Assembly: GCA_955652855.1 (NCBI GenBank)
Contig: CATPCN010000590.1
Span: 1 to 17,142, forward strand
Direction: 5' to 3'
DNA from: an uncultured Chthoniobacterales bacterium
GTDB taxonomy: Bacteria; Verrucomicrobiota; Verrucomicrobiae; Chthoniobacterales; UBA10450
Length of the DNA: 17,142 nucleotides
Numbering within the stretch: position 1 is the stretch's first letter; each line of letters begins with the position of its first letter. Shown in pieces: positions 8,198-16,382 of the stretch. The position numbers and the translations under genes are program-made. Below the pieces are notes generated by a model. It was given only the letters and a program-made list of their open reading frames with translations. It did no database searches and was not told the DNA's origin.

Positions 8198-9843
8198 GCC
8201 TGCCCCTTCCCAACCCCAAAGGGATTATTGACGAGAGAACACGAATCGGAGAGGCGGATCAGCATGCCCGACGCGTCGAGCATATCGATTAGCCACCCGT
8301 CTGCAGCTCCACCCAAAGTCGTTAGGCGAGATGTTCCGGACCACAAACAAGACCGGCCAATAGTCTCATCGTCTACCGCGATTCCGTAGTGGCCGAAAAG
8401 AAGCCTCTTAAAAACGTCATAAGTGACCCGCTGGCCGGGGCGGATGATGGATAATACCAAGCAACGTAGAAGCTTATCGTTGAAGACAAAGCGTGCTCCG
8501 GCGCCCCTCTTAGGAACGATAAGCCCGATCCGTTTTGCGACGGTGACAAATAGACTATGCCCATACCGAGTGTCAGCTTCGGTATAAATATCGTCTCCGC
8601 CTGGAAAGCTGTCACCTTGCCTAATGCTGGGGTGTCGGAGGGCATCATAGATCATGCGCTGCACAGCATTGACGTTTCGCCGGGATATCTGCTTAACTGC
8701 AGTGTGCCGTCCTGCGGGATCGGAGACAGCCCACACGTAAGACAACGGACCTGCACCACTCTTCGGATCACCAGATTGCTTCGCATACCGCGCACTCTGT
8801 GCACAGAGGCTTCTGAGTACTTGAAGGGCACACAGGATCTCAAGCAACTCCAGTCGCTCCACGGGATCAACGAGAGCCTCGCAGAGCCTGCGAAACTCTA
8901 TGGCGAAGAGCACTCCTTCGCGCCAACTCTCTTCAGGACACCAGCCGCACGAAGCGAATCGCCGGTCCGGCGGGTTGATGAAATCCGTCTTTAGCGCCGT
9001 CAACGATTCTACACTCGAGTCCAGAAAGTCCGCCAACTTATTGACGGTCTCAGGACAGGTACTGAAAAGGCCGGCTAGAGCGGCTCCAAGGGAATGATGC
9101 AGTTTTGTGGGGTCGCTCTCATCAGGTGAACAGCCTATACCGGCTTCGCGCAGCCACGTCTGCACCGAACTCCCCTCCTGGCGAAGCGCATTGCAAAGCT
9201 GTAGATATAGAAGTTCACCTCCACGGGCGAGGAACCTATGCCGACCAAAAGAAAAGAAGTGGAGGAAGCGCTCAGTGACCTCACTCCATTCTTCGACGTC
9301 ATCTCGGCGTGCCACGGTATCATTCCAAAGGGTCTCACCGGCGATGACACTCCTCGATATTGGAAGAAATGCTTGAGCACACCAAGTGCGCTGCCCGCCT
9401 ACGCTCTGAAAACCAAGAAACAGGTTCTCCAGCGTCCTCAGTACCTCTCTCGAATCCATTGCACCGAAGACGCTGACCTTCTTTGTCATCGCCTCGATGA
9501 GCTCTCGATAATGTTGCTTGTGAGTGCTATGTCGAGTATCTAGCTTGGATGCGCCAAGAAAAACGAATAGCTTGAGATTGAGGCGCGCTTTGGGCGCATA
9601 TTCCAAAGGCGCACGAGCTGGCCAAGATCGTAGCAGCTGAACACTAGGCAGGAGTTCGTCTGGTATCAGTGTGCAGTCTCCGATAACCTTTGGCGATGTA
9701 GCTACAAGGAGCAGTTCAAGCAATAGTTCAGAGACGGTCTGGTCGGCAAAAAAGCGGCGTCCGAATAGACGGATGGCGGGGTTGTAATCGTCATCGCCCT
9801 TCCTATTCTGTTGTAACTCGATGGAGGGGAATGGCCTAACCAT
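8194..9843 (-). CDS. sspG: SspG/DptG-like restriction accessory protein
   Basis: 549 residues. No catalytic motif is visible. Identity rests on position between the DptF-like and DptH-like genes, on length, and on segments I associate with DptG, such as WCAQAFLPISRS followed by GETLWN (154-173) and FLARGGELLYLQLC (204-217). The C-terminal third includes a winged-helix-like stretch (RIGLIVPKRGAGARFVF, then a basic hydrophobic helix and GHYGIAVDDET). Its likely role is as a structural or DNA-contacting partner in an F-G-H complex; this is inferred from the family. The ATG at 9843 overlaps the sspF stop by 8 nt and is preceded by a good Shine-Dalgarno (GAGG at 9850-9853, 6 nt spacing), so it can be translated efficiently as well as coupled. 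The stop overlaps the sspH start in an ATGA tetranucleotide. The alternative is a lineage-specific protein with no DptG homology. Confidence 0.72.
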   Translation of the reverse strand: MVRPFPSIELQQNRKGDDDYNPAIRLFGRRFFADQTVSELLLELLLVATSPKVIGDCTLIPDELLPSVQLLRSWPARAPLEYAPKARLNLKLFVFLGASKLDTRHSTHKQHYRELIEAMTKKVSVFGAMDSREVLRTLENLFLGFQSVGGQRTWCAQAFLPISRSVIAGETLWNDTVARRDDVEEWSEVTERFLHFFSFGRHRFLARGGELLYLQLCNALRQEGSSVQTWLREAGIGCSPDESDPTKLHHSLGAALAGLFSTCPETVNKLADFLDSSVESLTALKTDFINPPDRRFASCGWCPEESWREGVLFAIEFRRLCEALVDPVERLELLEILCALQVLRSLCAQSARYAKQSGDPKSGAGPLSYVWAVSDPAGRHTAVKQISRRNVNAVQRMIYDALRHPSIRQGDSFPGGDDIYTEADTRYGHSLFVTVAKRIGLIVPKRGAGARFVFNDKLLRCLVLSIIRPGQRVTYDVFKRLLFGHYGIAVDDETIGRSCLWSGTSRLTTLGGAADGWLIDMLDASGMLIRLSDSCSLVNNPFGVGKGQA

Positions 9844-12800
9844 CAGTCACCTCAAGACGATCGCCGCGCACCGAGAATATCTGTCGCCGAAACGTATTAT
9901 TCGTGCGAAGTCGCACTAGCATAATATCGTCACTCCGCTCGGACCCGACGCTGCTGATCAACTGACCCTTGAATCGCTCGAGCCTATCGACGTAAGAAGC
10001 TTCCAAAATCCTCCCGACTTCTCCTTGGTTTCGCATTATGACGTAATCCAGAAATGGGAGACCTAATGGCAGGAGCAACTGCTGAGAGCGTGCTCGTCCA
10101 TCCAATACCAACTCCCGTCGGATGCCACCCGCGCCATTGTCACTGGTGATTAGTTGCACCCGAAAACTCTCTTCCGGGCAACGGGTGAGCACGACTTGGG
10201 CGCTTTGTCGGACGTCTTGCGAGCGCCTGCTCAACGTAACGAATAGATGTCGGTCGGATACGGCACCCTCTGGCAGGCGCACGCCCGAGAAGTGTTCTTG
10301 CAGTACGTGCATAATCCGTCGGTGAAGAGAGGTTGTTTCCTGCAAACTAAGTATCCCGTTTTGCTGAGATTGCCAGCGGGCAAAATCCAAAAGCATAACC
10401 GATTTTAGGAATGAAGCGATGAATCTGTCGTCGCCCTCATCAAACCTGTGCAAGAAGAACACAGCCCTACGAACTTGCTCTCGAGCATCAGCTGCGGGAA
10501 CAGAACGGGCCGCACCATCCTGCCGCAAAGAGTCGAAATCAGCGGGAGACCACGCAGCGCGCAAAAGGAATGATTGGCCGCGGCTCCTGGACCACAGTTT
10601 TCGCTCCCACGCTGGACATGGCTGATCTCCGAATCCTTGTTCTCTGACCGCCCGCACGGCCCGGATTTGAAGAGCGGGTCCATCGAGAGTTTTGCCGTTG
10701 TCGCCAAAGAAGCGATTGAAGAACATGAACTCTGTCATCGGCGGTGGGCTAGCGCGCTGCGAAAGTTTGATTACATCGGTATAGCTGAGTCCCGATGTAA
10801 TCATATACGCCATGTGAGCGCACAACTGACGCAACGTCAGTCGAGTGCCATATTCGTACATTCGGCGATATGCCAGGAATAGTCGGTTCTTGACAACCTC
10901 TTGGTTCGCCTGAATTAAGGAGACGTTCGCGAAAATAGGACAGTAGGGTCGACACTCAGCCGTGGTGCATGCTTGCCACCGCTCGGCCGCCAACATGCGT
11001 TCGAAGATCTGCTCTGCAATGCCAAGATTATCCATCATGGCAACGTTAAAAATACGAAACAACGTCTCGTGAAAATCGATGTCACTCGGGCGAGGGTTGC
11101 TCATTGCTCCCAAGAGATCGCTTTCGATACGCACCCAATCACCAGATTGTTCATGCACCTTAAACGTGTCGAGCATCGTTCCGGTGTTTGAAATTACGAA
11201 GAAGCGTCCCCCGAGCGGATCTAACATCTCAGTGAGCACTTCTGTACGCTGAGTGGGAGACCATTCACTGAAATCCTTGATCACGCTGATAGTTGTTTGC
11301 CCTGCTTTGATGTCCTTTCGGGGGCTCAGCGGTTCAGTAAGAGGCTTGTCTATAGATAGCCCCATAAGTCGCTTCACCAGCTCCACCGCAATGGTTGATT
11401 TGCCATCTCCGGCATGGCCAGTGACAATCACGTGACGCCTGTCTGGGCCGAGGAGTATCCCTTGAATAGTTTGTACTAGTGGGTGCGGAACATGAATGAA
11501 GCCGAATAACGGATTGCGAGCTTGGGATTCCGCTAGAGCACTATCTGTGTCGGCAGTGCGGCTGTGCAATGAATTCAAGTACGGCACGAAAGAATTGGGA
11601 TCAGAAACTCCTTCCGATAAAACGGTCAGTTCGTTCAATCCCGGTGCTTCAGACTTAATGGAGATCTCGTCGAGCAGCAGAAAGACCTCGGTCGCAATAA
11701 GTGATGGCGTAGCCTCCTTGGATGCTAATGCAGCATCAAGAGCGTCGCGCATGTGCTTAGTGGATGTAAACCGCAGGGACGAGTCAGAAGAGCTTCCCGT
11801 TCTTAACCAAGTTAGGAGAGCGGCCGGAACTTCGGTGACAGCTGCGGTACAGTCGCCCGGACGACTGCCGACCAACCATTCATGCAGTGTCACCGCGAGC
11901 GCATACAGATCGCCATCCTCGCAGTACTTACGGTCTTGGCCAAGTCTCAGGTCGGGCGCCACATATCCTTCGGTGCCCTCATATGTTCCAACGTGGGGCT
12001 CAGAGGCGGCTCCGAAATCGATGAGTACTGGGCGATCTCCCTCGGCCAGCAGAATATTATCAGGCTTGATGTCATTATGGAGAATTGGTCTGGGGATACC
12101 CTCTTCACTATTTGAATGCAATGCGGCCAGGGCATCCAGAATCTGGCTCGCGAAAGATGAAAAGCGAACGATGTTTGGGGGCTCGCCCGCGACGATCTCA
12201 TCCCGCAAACTCCGGCCGGACACCCATTCAAAGGGAATGTAGTATCGACCATCTGTCCATTGATTAGGAGAATCGACGCGAACGATGCACGGGTGGTGGA
12301 CGCTTGCCGCAAAGCGCTGTTCATCTACAACCCGTTGCAAAAGTACGTCCCTGTCAAAGAGCTTCAATGCTATTTGTCGGCCTCGAGCGCCTACAGCGCG
12401 ATAGATCTGTGACTCTGCACCCTTGCCAAAGAACTGCTCAATAGCGTAAAGACCCGATCGATCTCCCGGGGGGAGTAACGGATTCTGGACAACGACGGCC
12501 GGATCTTGAACTCCTTCGAGTCTCTTGAGCACCAGTAGTGCAGTTGCGGGTCTCTTGGACGGTTCAAGTTGAACTAAGTCGAAGATCAGATCTACGAAAT
12601 GCCGTGGAACCTGGTGTGAAGCAAGCGTTTTTCGGTGAGAAACTCCAAGTCCCCCATTCGACTGCTCCAGATCAGTAGAGCAGCCGAAGGGCCGGTCTCC
12701 AGTGAGCATTTCGTAAAATACGACGCCGACACTAAATAAATCGGCGGCCTCGTGAAGGGGGCCGGCGAAGTAGATCTCCGGAGCAATGTACGGCGTGCGC

Positions 12801-14353
12801 TTGAGTTCACTAGAATCAGGAATGACCGTAAGACGTTCACCGTCGACTTGGAACGAGAGATCGAAATTCATCAATTTCGGAATATTGTCGACTATCAGCA
12901 CGTTCTCGGGCGCGACTGCCCGATGGATCACGCACTGCTCATGGACGGCATGAAGTCCGCGGACCAGACCAGAAGTGATTGCCGTTGCCCGATCGGTGCT
13001 CAGCGCTCCTTCTCTGGCCAACACGTCGCGGAGCGTTCCCGTTTCAGACCAATCGCTCCCTTCGACGAGAAAATTGTTTTCGTTTGGGATCGCCCATACC
13101 TTCAGCACATTCGGGTGATCGCCGATCTTCGATACCGCATTTAACGTCGCAGTAGCTCTTTCGTGGGCACGTCGTCTCTCTACTTCCGATTTGTTGACGG
13201 GTGGATAGAAAATACGTAGGCGACTGAGCTTTCGATGGCGGATGTCCGTACGCCTGGCAACTACCTCTGCTCGTTCTGCATGCTGATACAGTCTCTCCAC
13301 AACTTCATAACCAGGGAAAATAAAGTCCCGCGGCGGGCCAGCTGTATTGAGCTTTTTCACATACTCGGCGAAAGCCTTGCATTGCAACTTTGTCAGATGG
13401 GACGCAACAGATTTCCGCTGGTCCTTGAGGTATTTTAAGAATCGATCAACGGAGTCGAAGGTTGGGTTGTTGGTTGTTGTGGTTGGAATAGATGCTCCAT
13501 TTACAACAACGTCAGGGTTCGTCAGCACTACAACAGACTCAAAATAGACTGAAGGATACTGCGGAAACTGGTGCTCGTAAAGCCCCCTCAGCAGCTTGGC
13601 TTTAAAATTATTCGCCTTGTGAGGGTCAGACTTGAAAAAGGAGCCATTCTGCAGCCAAGAATTCGGCCGGATGTCAATGCGTCCACTCCAATGCTTGAGT
13701 TCGACGACATAGACGCCAAATGCAGAAACGATGACCAGGTCCACTTCGAAATACCGATTTGACTGCGGATCGTGGAGCTCGAGATTTGTTAATACTTCAC
13801 CAAGTTCATTTGATTGCACCTGCCGCCCGATGTTATTCAACACGACTGCTTCGTGTGTAAAGAGTGACTCAGCACCGTGCTGTTCCTGATCCAAGGCGCC
13901 ATTTGCGCGACTCTCTAGTCCTGAGCGAATAACCGACACAAGCGTTTGCTCGAGTTGTTCATTAGAAGGAGGATCCCTGAGGAAGTCAAAGACAGAGCTA
14001 TCAATCTCTGCGCATTTGACCAGTCGTTGGAGGTCGCCCGCCGAACCAACTGTCGATACAGCATTGAGCGCAGCCTCCAATCCGTCGTGCGGAACCAGCC
14101 GCCAAAAGGAATGGCGAGAAAGGTGAAAAAATGGCGTATGAGGCCGGTCTCGATCCGCATCGCCACCAAAGCGCTTCAAAAGCCCAGAGAAAGTCGAACG
14201 GAACGCATCATCAAAAACGACTGTAGGAGTTTGAATGATTCCTTGCCGTATCAATTGGACGACAGTGAGCACCGCTAAATGCTTCTGCGGTTTGAATCCT
14301 TTTCCCGAAGGACTTAAATTCGATAGTTCGGCTATGAACTGATCGATTGTCAT
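9836..14353 (-). CDS. sspF: SspF-like multidomain protein: putative PT-reader head, NERD, pseudokinase, Ser/Thr kinase, DptF-like ATPase
   Basis: 1505 residues in one uninterrupted frame. Order: (1) 1-150, a segment with FKPQKHLAVL and PFFHLSRHSFWRL that resembles the sulfur-binding head of ScoMcrA-type endonucleases; (2) ~175-300, a NERD domain with D205, then E218-L-K220 in VVELKHWSGRI; (3) ~350-615, a kinase fold lacking key residues (R380 where the lysine should be, HRA at 477-479, NFD at 496-498); (4) ~630-875, a kinase with a GKGAES loop, K664, HNDIKPDN (D761, N766), DFG at 779 and an APD in place of APE; (5) ~955-1505, a P-loop ATPase with Walker A GHAGDGKS (979-986), as in DptF. NERD followed by kinase is the layout of PglW, the kinase of BREX type 2/Pgl. 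Start: ATG with GGAG at 14364-14367, overlapping the sspA stop by 4 nt. Domain calls 2, 4 and 5 are firm; domain 1 and the name SspF are inferred. Confidence 0.85.
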   Translation of the reverse strand: MTIDQFIAELSNLSPSGKGFKPQKHLAVLTVVQLIRQGIIQTPTVVFDDAFRSTFSGLLKRFGGDADRDRPHTPFFHLSRHSFWRLVPHDGLEAALNAVSTVGSAGDLQRLVKCAEIDSSVFDFLRDPPSNEQLEQTLVSVIRSGLESRANGALDQEQHGAESLFTHEAVVLNNIGRQVQSNELGEVLTNLELHDPQSNRYFEVDLVIVSAFGVYVVELKHWSGRIDIRPNSWLQNGSFFKSDPHKANNFKAKLLRGLYEHQFPQYPSVYFESVVVLTNPDVVVNGASIPTTTTNNPTFDSVDRFLKYLKDQRKSVASHLTKLQCKAFAEYVKKLNTAGPPRDFIFPGYEVVERLYQHAERAEVVARRTDIRHRKLSRLRIFYPPVNKSEVERRRAHERATATLNAVSKIGDHPNVLKVWAIPNENNFLVEGSDWSETGTLRDVLAREGALSTDRATAITSGLVRGLHAVHEQCVIHRAVAPENVLIVDNIPKLMNFDLSFQVDGERLTVIPDSSELKRTPYIAPEIYFAGPLHEAADLFSVGVVFYEMLTGDRPFGCSTDLEQSNGGLGVSHRKTLASHQVPRHFVDLIFDLVQLEPSKRPATALLVLKRLEGVQDPAVVVQNPLLPPGDRSGLYAIEQFFGKGAESQIYRAVGARGRQIALKLFDRDVLLQRVVDEQRFAASVHHPCIVRVDSPNQWTDGRYYIPFEWVSGRSLRDEIVAGEPPNIVRFSSFASQILDALAALHSNSEEGIPRPILHNDIKPDNILLAEGDRPVLIDFGAASEPHVGTYEGTEGYVAPDLRLGQDRKYCEDGDLYALAVTLHEWLVGSRPGDCTAAVTEVPAALLTWLRTGSSSDSSLRFTSTKHMRDALDAALASKEATPSLIATEVFLLLDEISIKSEAPGLNELTVLSEGVSDPNSFVPYLNSLHSRTADTDSALAESQARNPLFGFIHVPHPLVQTIQGILLGPDRRHVIVTGHAGDGKSTIAVELVKRLMGLSIDKPLTEPLSPRKDIKAGQTTISVIKDFSEWSPTQRTEVLTEMLDPLGGRFFVISNTGTMLDTFKVHEQSGDWVRIESDLLGAMSNPRPSDIDFHETLFRIFNVAMMDNLGIAEQIFERMLAAERWQACTTAECRPYCPIFANVSLIQANQEVVKNRLFLAYRRMYEYGTRLTLRQLCAHMAYMITSGLSYTDVIKLSQRASPPPMTEFMFFNRFFGDNGKTLDGPALQIRAVRAVREQGFGDQPCPAWERKLWSRSRGQSFLLRAAWSPADFDSLRQDGAARSVPAADAREQVRRAVFFLHRFDEGDDRFIASFLKSVMLLDFARWQSQQNGILSLQETTSLHRRIMHVLQEHFSGVRLPEGAVSDRHLFVTLSRRSQDVRQSAQVVLTRCPEESFRVQLITSDNGAGGIRRELVLDGRARSQQLLLPLGLPFLDYVIMRNQGEVGRILEASYVDRLERFKGQLISSVGSERSDDIMLVRLRTNNTFRRQIFSVRGDRLEVTDG
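9850..9853 (-). promoter_or_regulatory. Shine-Dalgarno of sspG inside the sspF 3' end
   Basis: GAGG on the minus strand, 6 nt before the sspG ATG at 9843. It sits within the last codons of sspF and decides the start of sspG, since the next choices lack such a site. It suggests sspG does not depend only on ribosomes that finish the 1505-codon sspF. Confidence 0.6.
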
Positions 14354-15573
14354 GGATTTTGCTCTCCGTGACGGAGCATCGCCAGACTAGCTTCCTTCGG
14401 CTGGTAACCCCTTATTGCCGTGACGCTTTCCGTGAGTGCGTTGATGGCAAACTCTACTTCCTCTTCCGTCGTGTAGCGTCCAAGGGATATCCTGACGAAG
14501 CATCGCGCTATTTCGCGAGAGTGGCCACATGCCAGCTGGACATGAGACGGAGATACGGCACCTGCCGTGCATGCAGAACCCGTGCCAATACAGATGCACC
14601 GAGCATGCGCAATAAGGGCGTCTGCGGGTACTCCCAAGAAACAGATGCTTGATGTGCCGGGGAGTCGTTCCGCCGCGGAAGCGGCAACAACGACATCGGT
14701 GTTACGGTCCAGAATTGATTGTTCGAATAAGTCGCGTAGCCTCCTGATCTGGCTCGTTTCGCTCGTCAGAGTACTCGTAGCTTGTCGACACGCCTCAGCG
14801 AGACCAACAATCGCTGGTACGTTCAGCGTTCCTGGGCGAAATTCGGCCTCTTGTCCACCGCCAAGAAGAATAGGCCCTATAGCTAATCTTGCACTACCAC
14901 GCCTCACGAACAAGATACCGATTCCCTTTGGTCCATACAGTTTGTGACCGCTGAAGGAGGCGAAATCGACTTTTAACTCGTCTACAGAAACCGGAACCTT
15001 CCCCAGCATCTGGCTCGCATCGCAGTGAACGAGCGCCCCGTGTGCATGCGCGATTTCCGCAATGGCTTTAATAGGTTGCAGTGTCCCTATTTCATTGTTC
15101 GCTCCGTGAACTGAAACCAGAAGCGTCGTGGCGTCGATCAGACACGCAGCGGCTTGCAAATCGACAATTCCATTCCCTGTTACCGGTATTTGGACAACCT
15201 CAAATCCTCGCTCTGATAAGCGCCTACATGGTTCCAGAACAGATTTATGCTCAATTGCACTGACAACGATTCGCCTTCTAACGTTTGAACCGTCCACTAG
15301 CCCTAATAGGACCATATTGTTGGCTTCGGTTGCCCCGCCTGTAAAGTAAATTTCCTCGGCGGTGGAAGATCCGATCGCTGCAGCCACATGACCTCGTGCG
15401 TCATTGACGGCCCTTGCTGCTTTCCTGCCCATGGCGTGTAGGCTGGAAGCGTTGGCAAAGTCTTCCCGGAAGAATGGCAACATCGCGTCAAGCACTTCAC
15501 GTGAGCATGGCGTTGTCGCGTTGTAGTCCAAATAGACGATTTTGCCGAGCTTCACAGATGACAGATTGTGCAT
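14350..15573 (-). CDS. sspA: Cysteine desulfurase (SspA/DndA/IscS type)
   Basis: 407 residues, the normal length for IscS-like group I desulfurases. A PLP enzyme that removes sulfur from L-cysteine as a protein persulfide. Seen: YLDYNATTP at the N-terminus, TGGATEANN, SGHKLYGPKG with the Schiff-base lysine K211, and the mobile catalytic loop GTGSACTAG with C335, followed by PSHVQLACG and VRISLGRYTTEEEVEF. All key residues are present, so it should be active. It follows sspD with a 22 nt overlap and precedes sspF with a 4 nt ATGA overlap, marking it as the dedicated sulfur donor of the PT pathway and not the housekeeping IscS, which would sit with iscU/iscR. The ATG at 15573 has GAGG at 15584-15587. 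Calling it SspA and not DndA follows from the sspB- and sspC-like neighbours. Confidence 0.93.
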   Translation of the reverse strand: MHNLSSVKLGKIVYLDYNATTPCSREVLDAMLPFFREDFANASSLHAMGRKAARAVNDARGHVAAAIGSSTAEEIYFTGGATEANNMVLLGLVDGSNVRRRIVVSAIEHKSVLEPCRRLSERGFEVVQIPVTGNGIVDLQAAACLIDATTLLVSVHGANNEIGTLQPIKAIAEIAHAHGALVHCDASQMLGKVPVSVDELKVDFASFSGHKLYGPKGIGILFVRRGSARLAIGPILLGGGQEAEFRPGTLNVPAIVGLAEACRQATSTLTSETSQIRRLRDLFEQSILDRNTDVVVAASAAERLPGTSSICFLGVPADALIAHARCICIGTGSACTAGAVSPSHVQLACGHSREIARCFVRISLGRYTTEEEVEFAINALTESVTAIRGYQPKEASLAMLRHGEQNP

Positions 15574-16382
15574 CCAGATGGATCCTCGTCCGCCTCAGCA
15601 GCAAAAACATTAACCAGTGGTCGCTCTGAAGCGTGGCCAGCCTGCCTGGCAGTGCGCGCCTCGAAATCCCGCTTGATCTGAGCTACTCGTTCGGGCTGAG
15701 CCAACTCTGCAAGACTCTCTCCTTGCACCCACGTGTAGCGCTCACCAGTGACCTGATCCTCCTTTTCGTATGCCATTGCTTTCTGAAACAGCTCGGGATG
15801 AGTCTCCAATAACCCCACCCACTCGCGCCTCTGTTGGTAAAAACAAAAGTAACAGCCGGAGCGAGACCGCCATTCGTAATATGTCGGGAGACCGAGCGGT
15901 TTGCCACCAACATACGTCGTGTTCAGTATTTCAATTACATCACTGCGTTTAATGCCTTCCTCCACGAACGGGTACTTCGCCACGATATTTGGTTTCGTAG
16001 AGATATATCGCTTTCGATGACCCTCATCGGAACGTATACCGACATAGCTGATAACCTGGTCGTCTCCTATGTAGCGCTCGTAGGGCTTGATCTTTAGATA
16101 CTCGGTACACCACCGCATCTGAGGAGATGGAAGGAATCCTTTTCGAATCTCCAGTAGATCGTCGAATCCAAGTCCCTCTCCCTTCAGGCGAATGACCTTC
16201 CTCTCCAAATAGATCTCTAGGAGATCGAGATACTTGTAAGTCTCGGCAAGTTCCTTATCCGTGTCGCAGAAGACGTACTCCATCTCTGGAACACGATTCT
16301 TCATGTAAATAGCGAGAGCGGCGCTATCCTTGCCACCAGACAGCGCAAGAATGTGTCGAACCTTTCCTTTTTCTCTGTCCAT
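15552..16382 (-). CDS. sspD: SspD/DndC-like PP-loop ATP pyrophosphatase for DNA sulfur modification
   Basis: 276 residues from the ATG at 16382. The PP-loop LALSGGKDSAA (SGGKDS at 15-20) marks the adenine nucleotide alpha-hydrolase / PAPS reductase-like superfamily. Further signatures are FCDTDKELAETY, MRWCTEYLKIKPYERY, GIRSDEGHRKR and SGCYFCFYQQRREWVGLL, matching DndC/SspD proteins. Cysteines C92, C177 and C180 could hold an Fe-S cluster or carry sulfur, as reported for DndC; a CTIC tail (C271, C274) closes the protein. Expected role: activate the DNA backbone with ATP and accept sulfur from SspA. Start choice: TTG at 16385 is also in frame, but ATG at 16382 forms TGATG with the upstream stop and has AGGAAC/GGAGG upstream. 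Its C-terminal codons overlap the sspA start. Phosphosulfate reductase is less likely given the neighbours. Confidence 0.88.
   Translation of the reverse strand: MDREKGKVRHILALSGGKDSAALAIYMKNRVPEMEYVFCDTDKELAETYKYLDLLEIYLERKVIRLKGEGLGFDDLLEIRKGFLPSPQMRWCTEYLKIKPYERYIGDDQVISYVGIRSDEGHRKRYISTKPNIVAKYPFVEEGIKRSDVIEILNTTYVGGKPLGLPTYYEWRSRSGCYFCFYQQRREWVGLLETHPELFQKAMAYEKEDQVTGERYTWVQGESLAELAQPERVAQIKRDFEARTARQAGHASERPLVNVFAAEADEDPSGCTICHL

Noticed and set aside
11496..12242. Plus-strand open frame of 248 codons
   Set aside because: Antisense to the kinase 2 and ATPase region of the sspF-like gene, Ser/Arg-rich with no recognisable motif; a shadow of the real coding frame.
13455..13510. GT-rich simple sequence (repeated ttgtt/ggtt units on the plus strand)
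   Set aside because: It encodes a short Thr/Asn run (IPTTTTNNPTF) in the sspF-like protein after the NERD domain; too short and imperfect to call a repeat, though slippage there is conceivable.
14350..15573. Housekeeping IscS/NifS for Fe-S cluster assembly
   Set aside because: Same family, but the gene overlaps sspD and sspF and no iscU, iscR, nifU or sufBCD is nearby, so a dedicated PT sulfur donor fits better.
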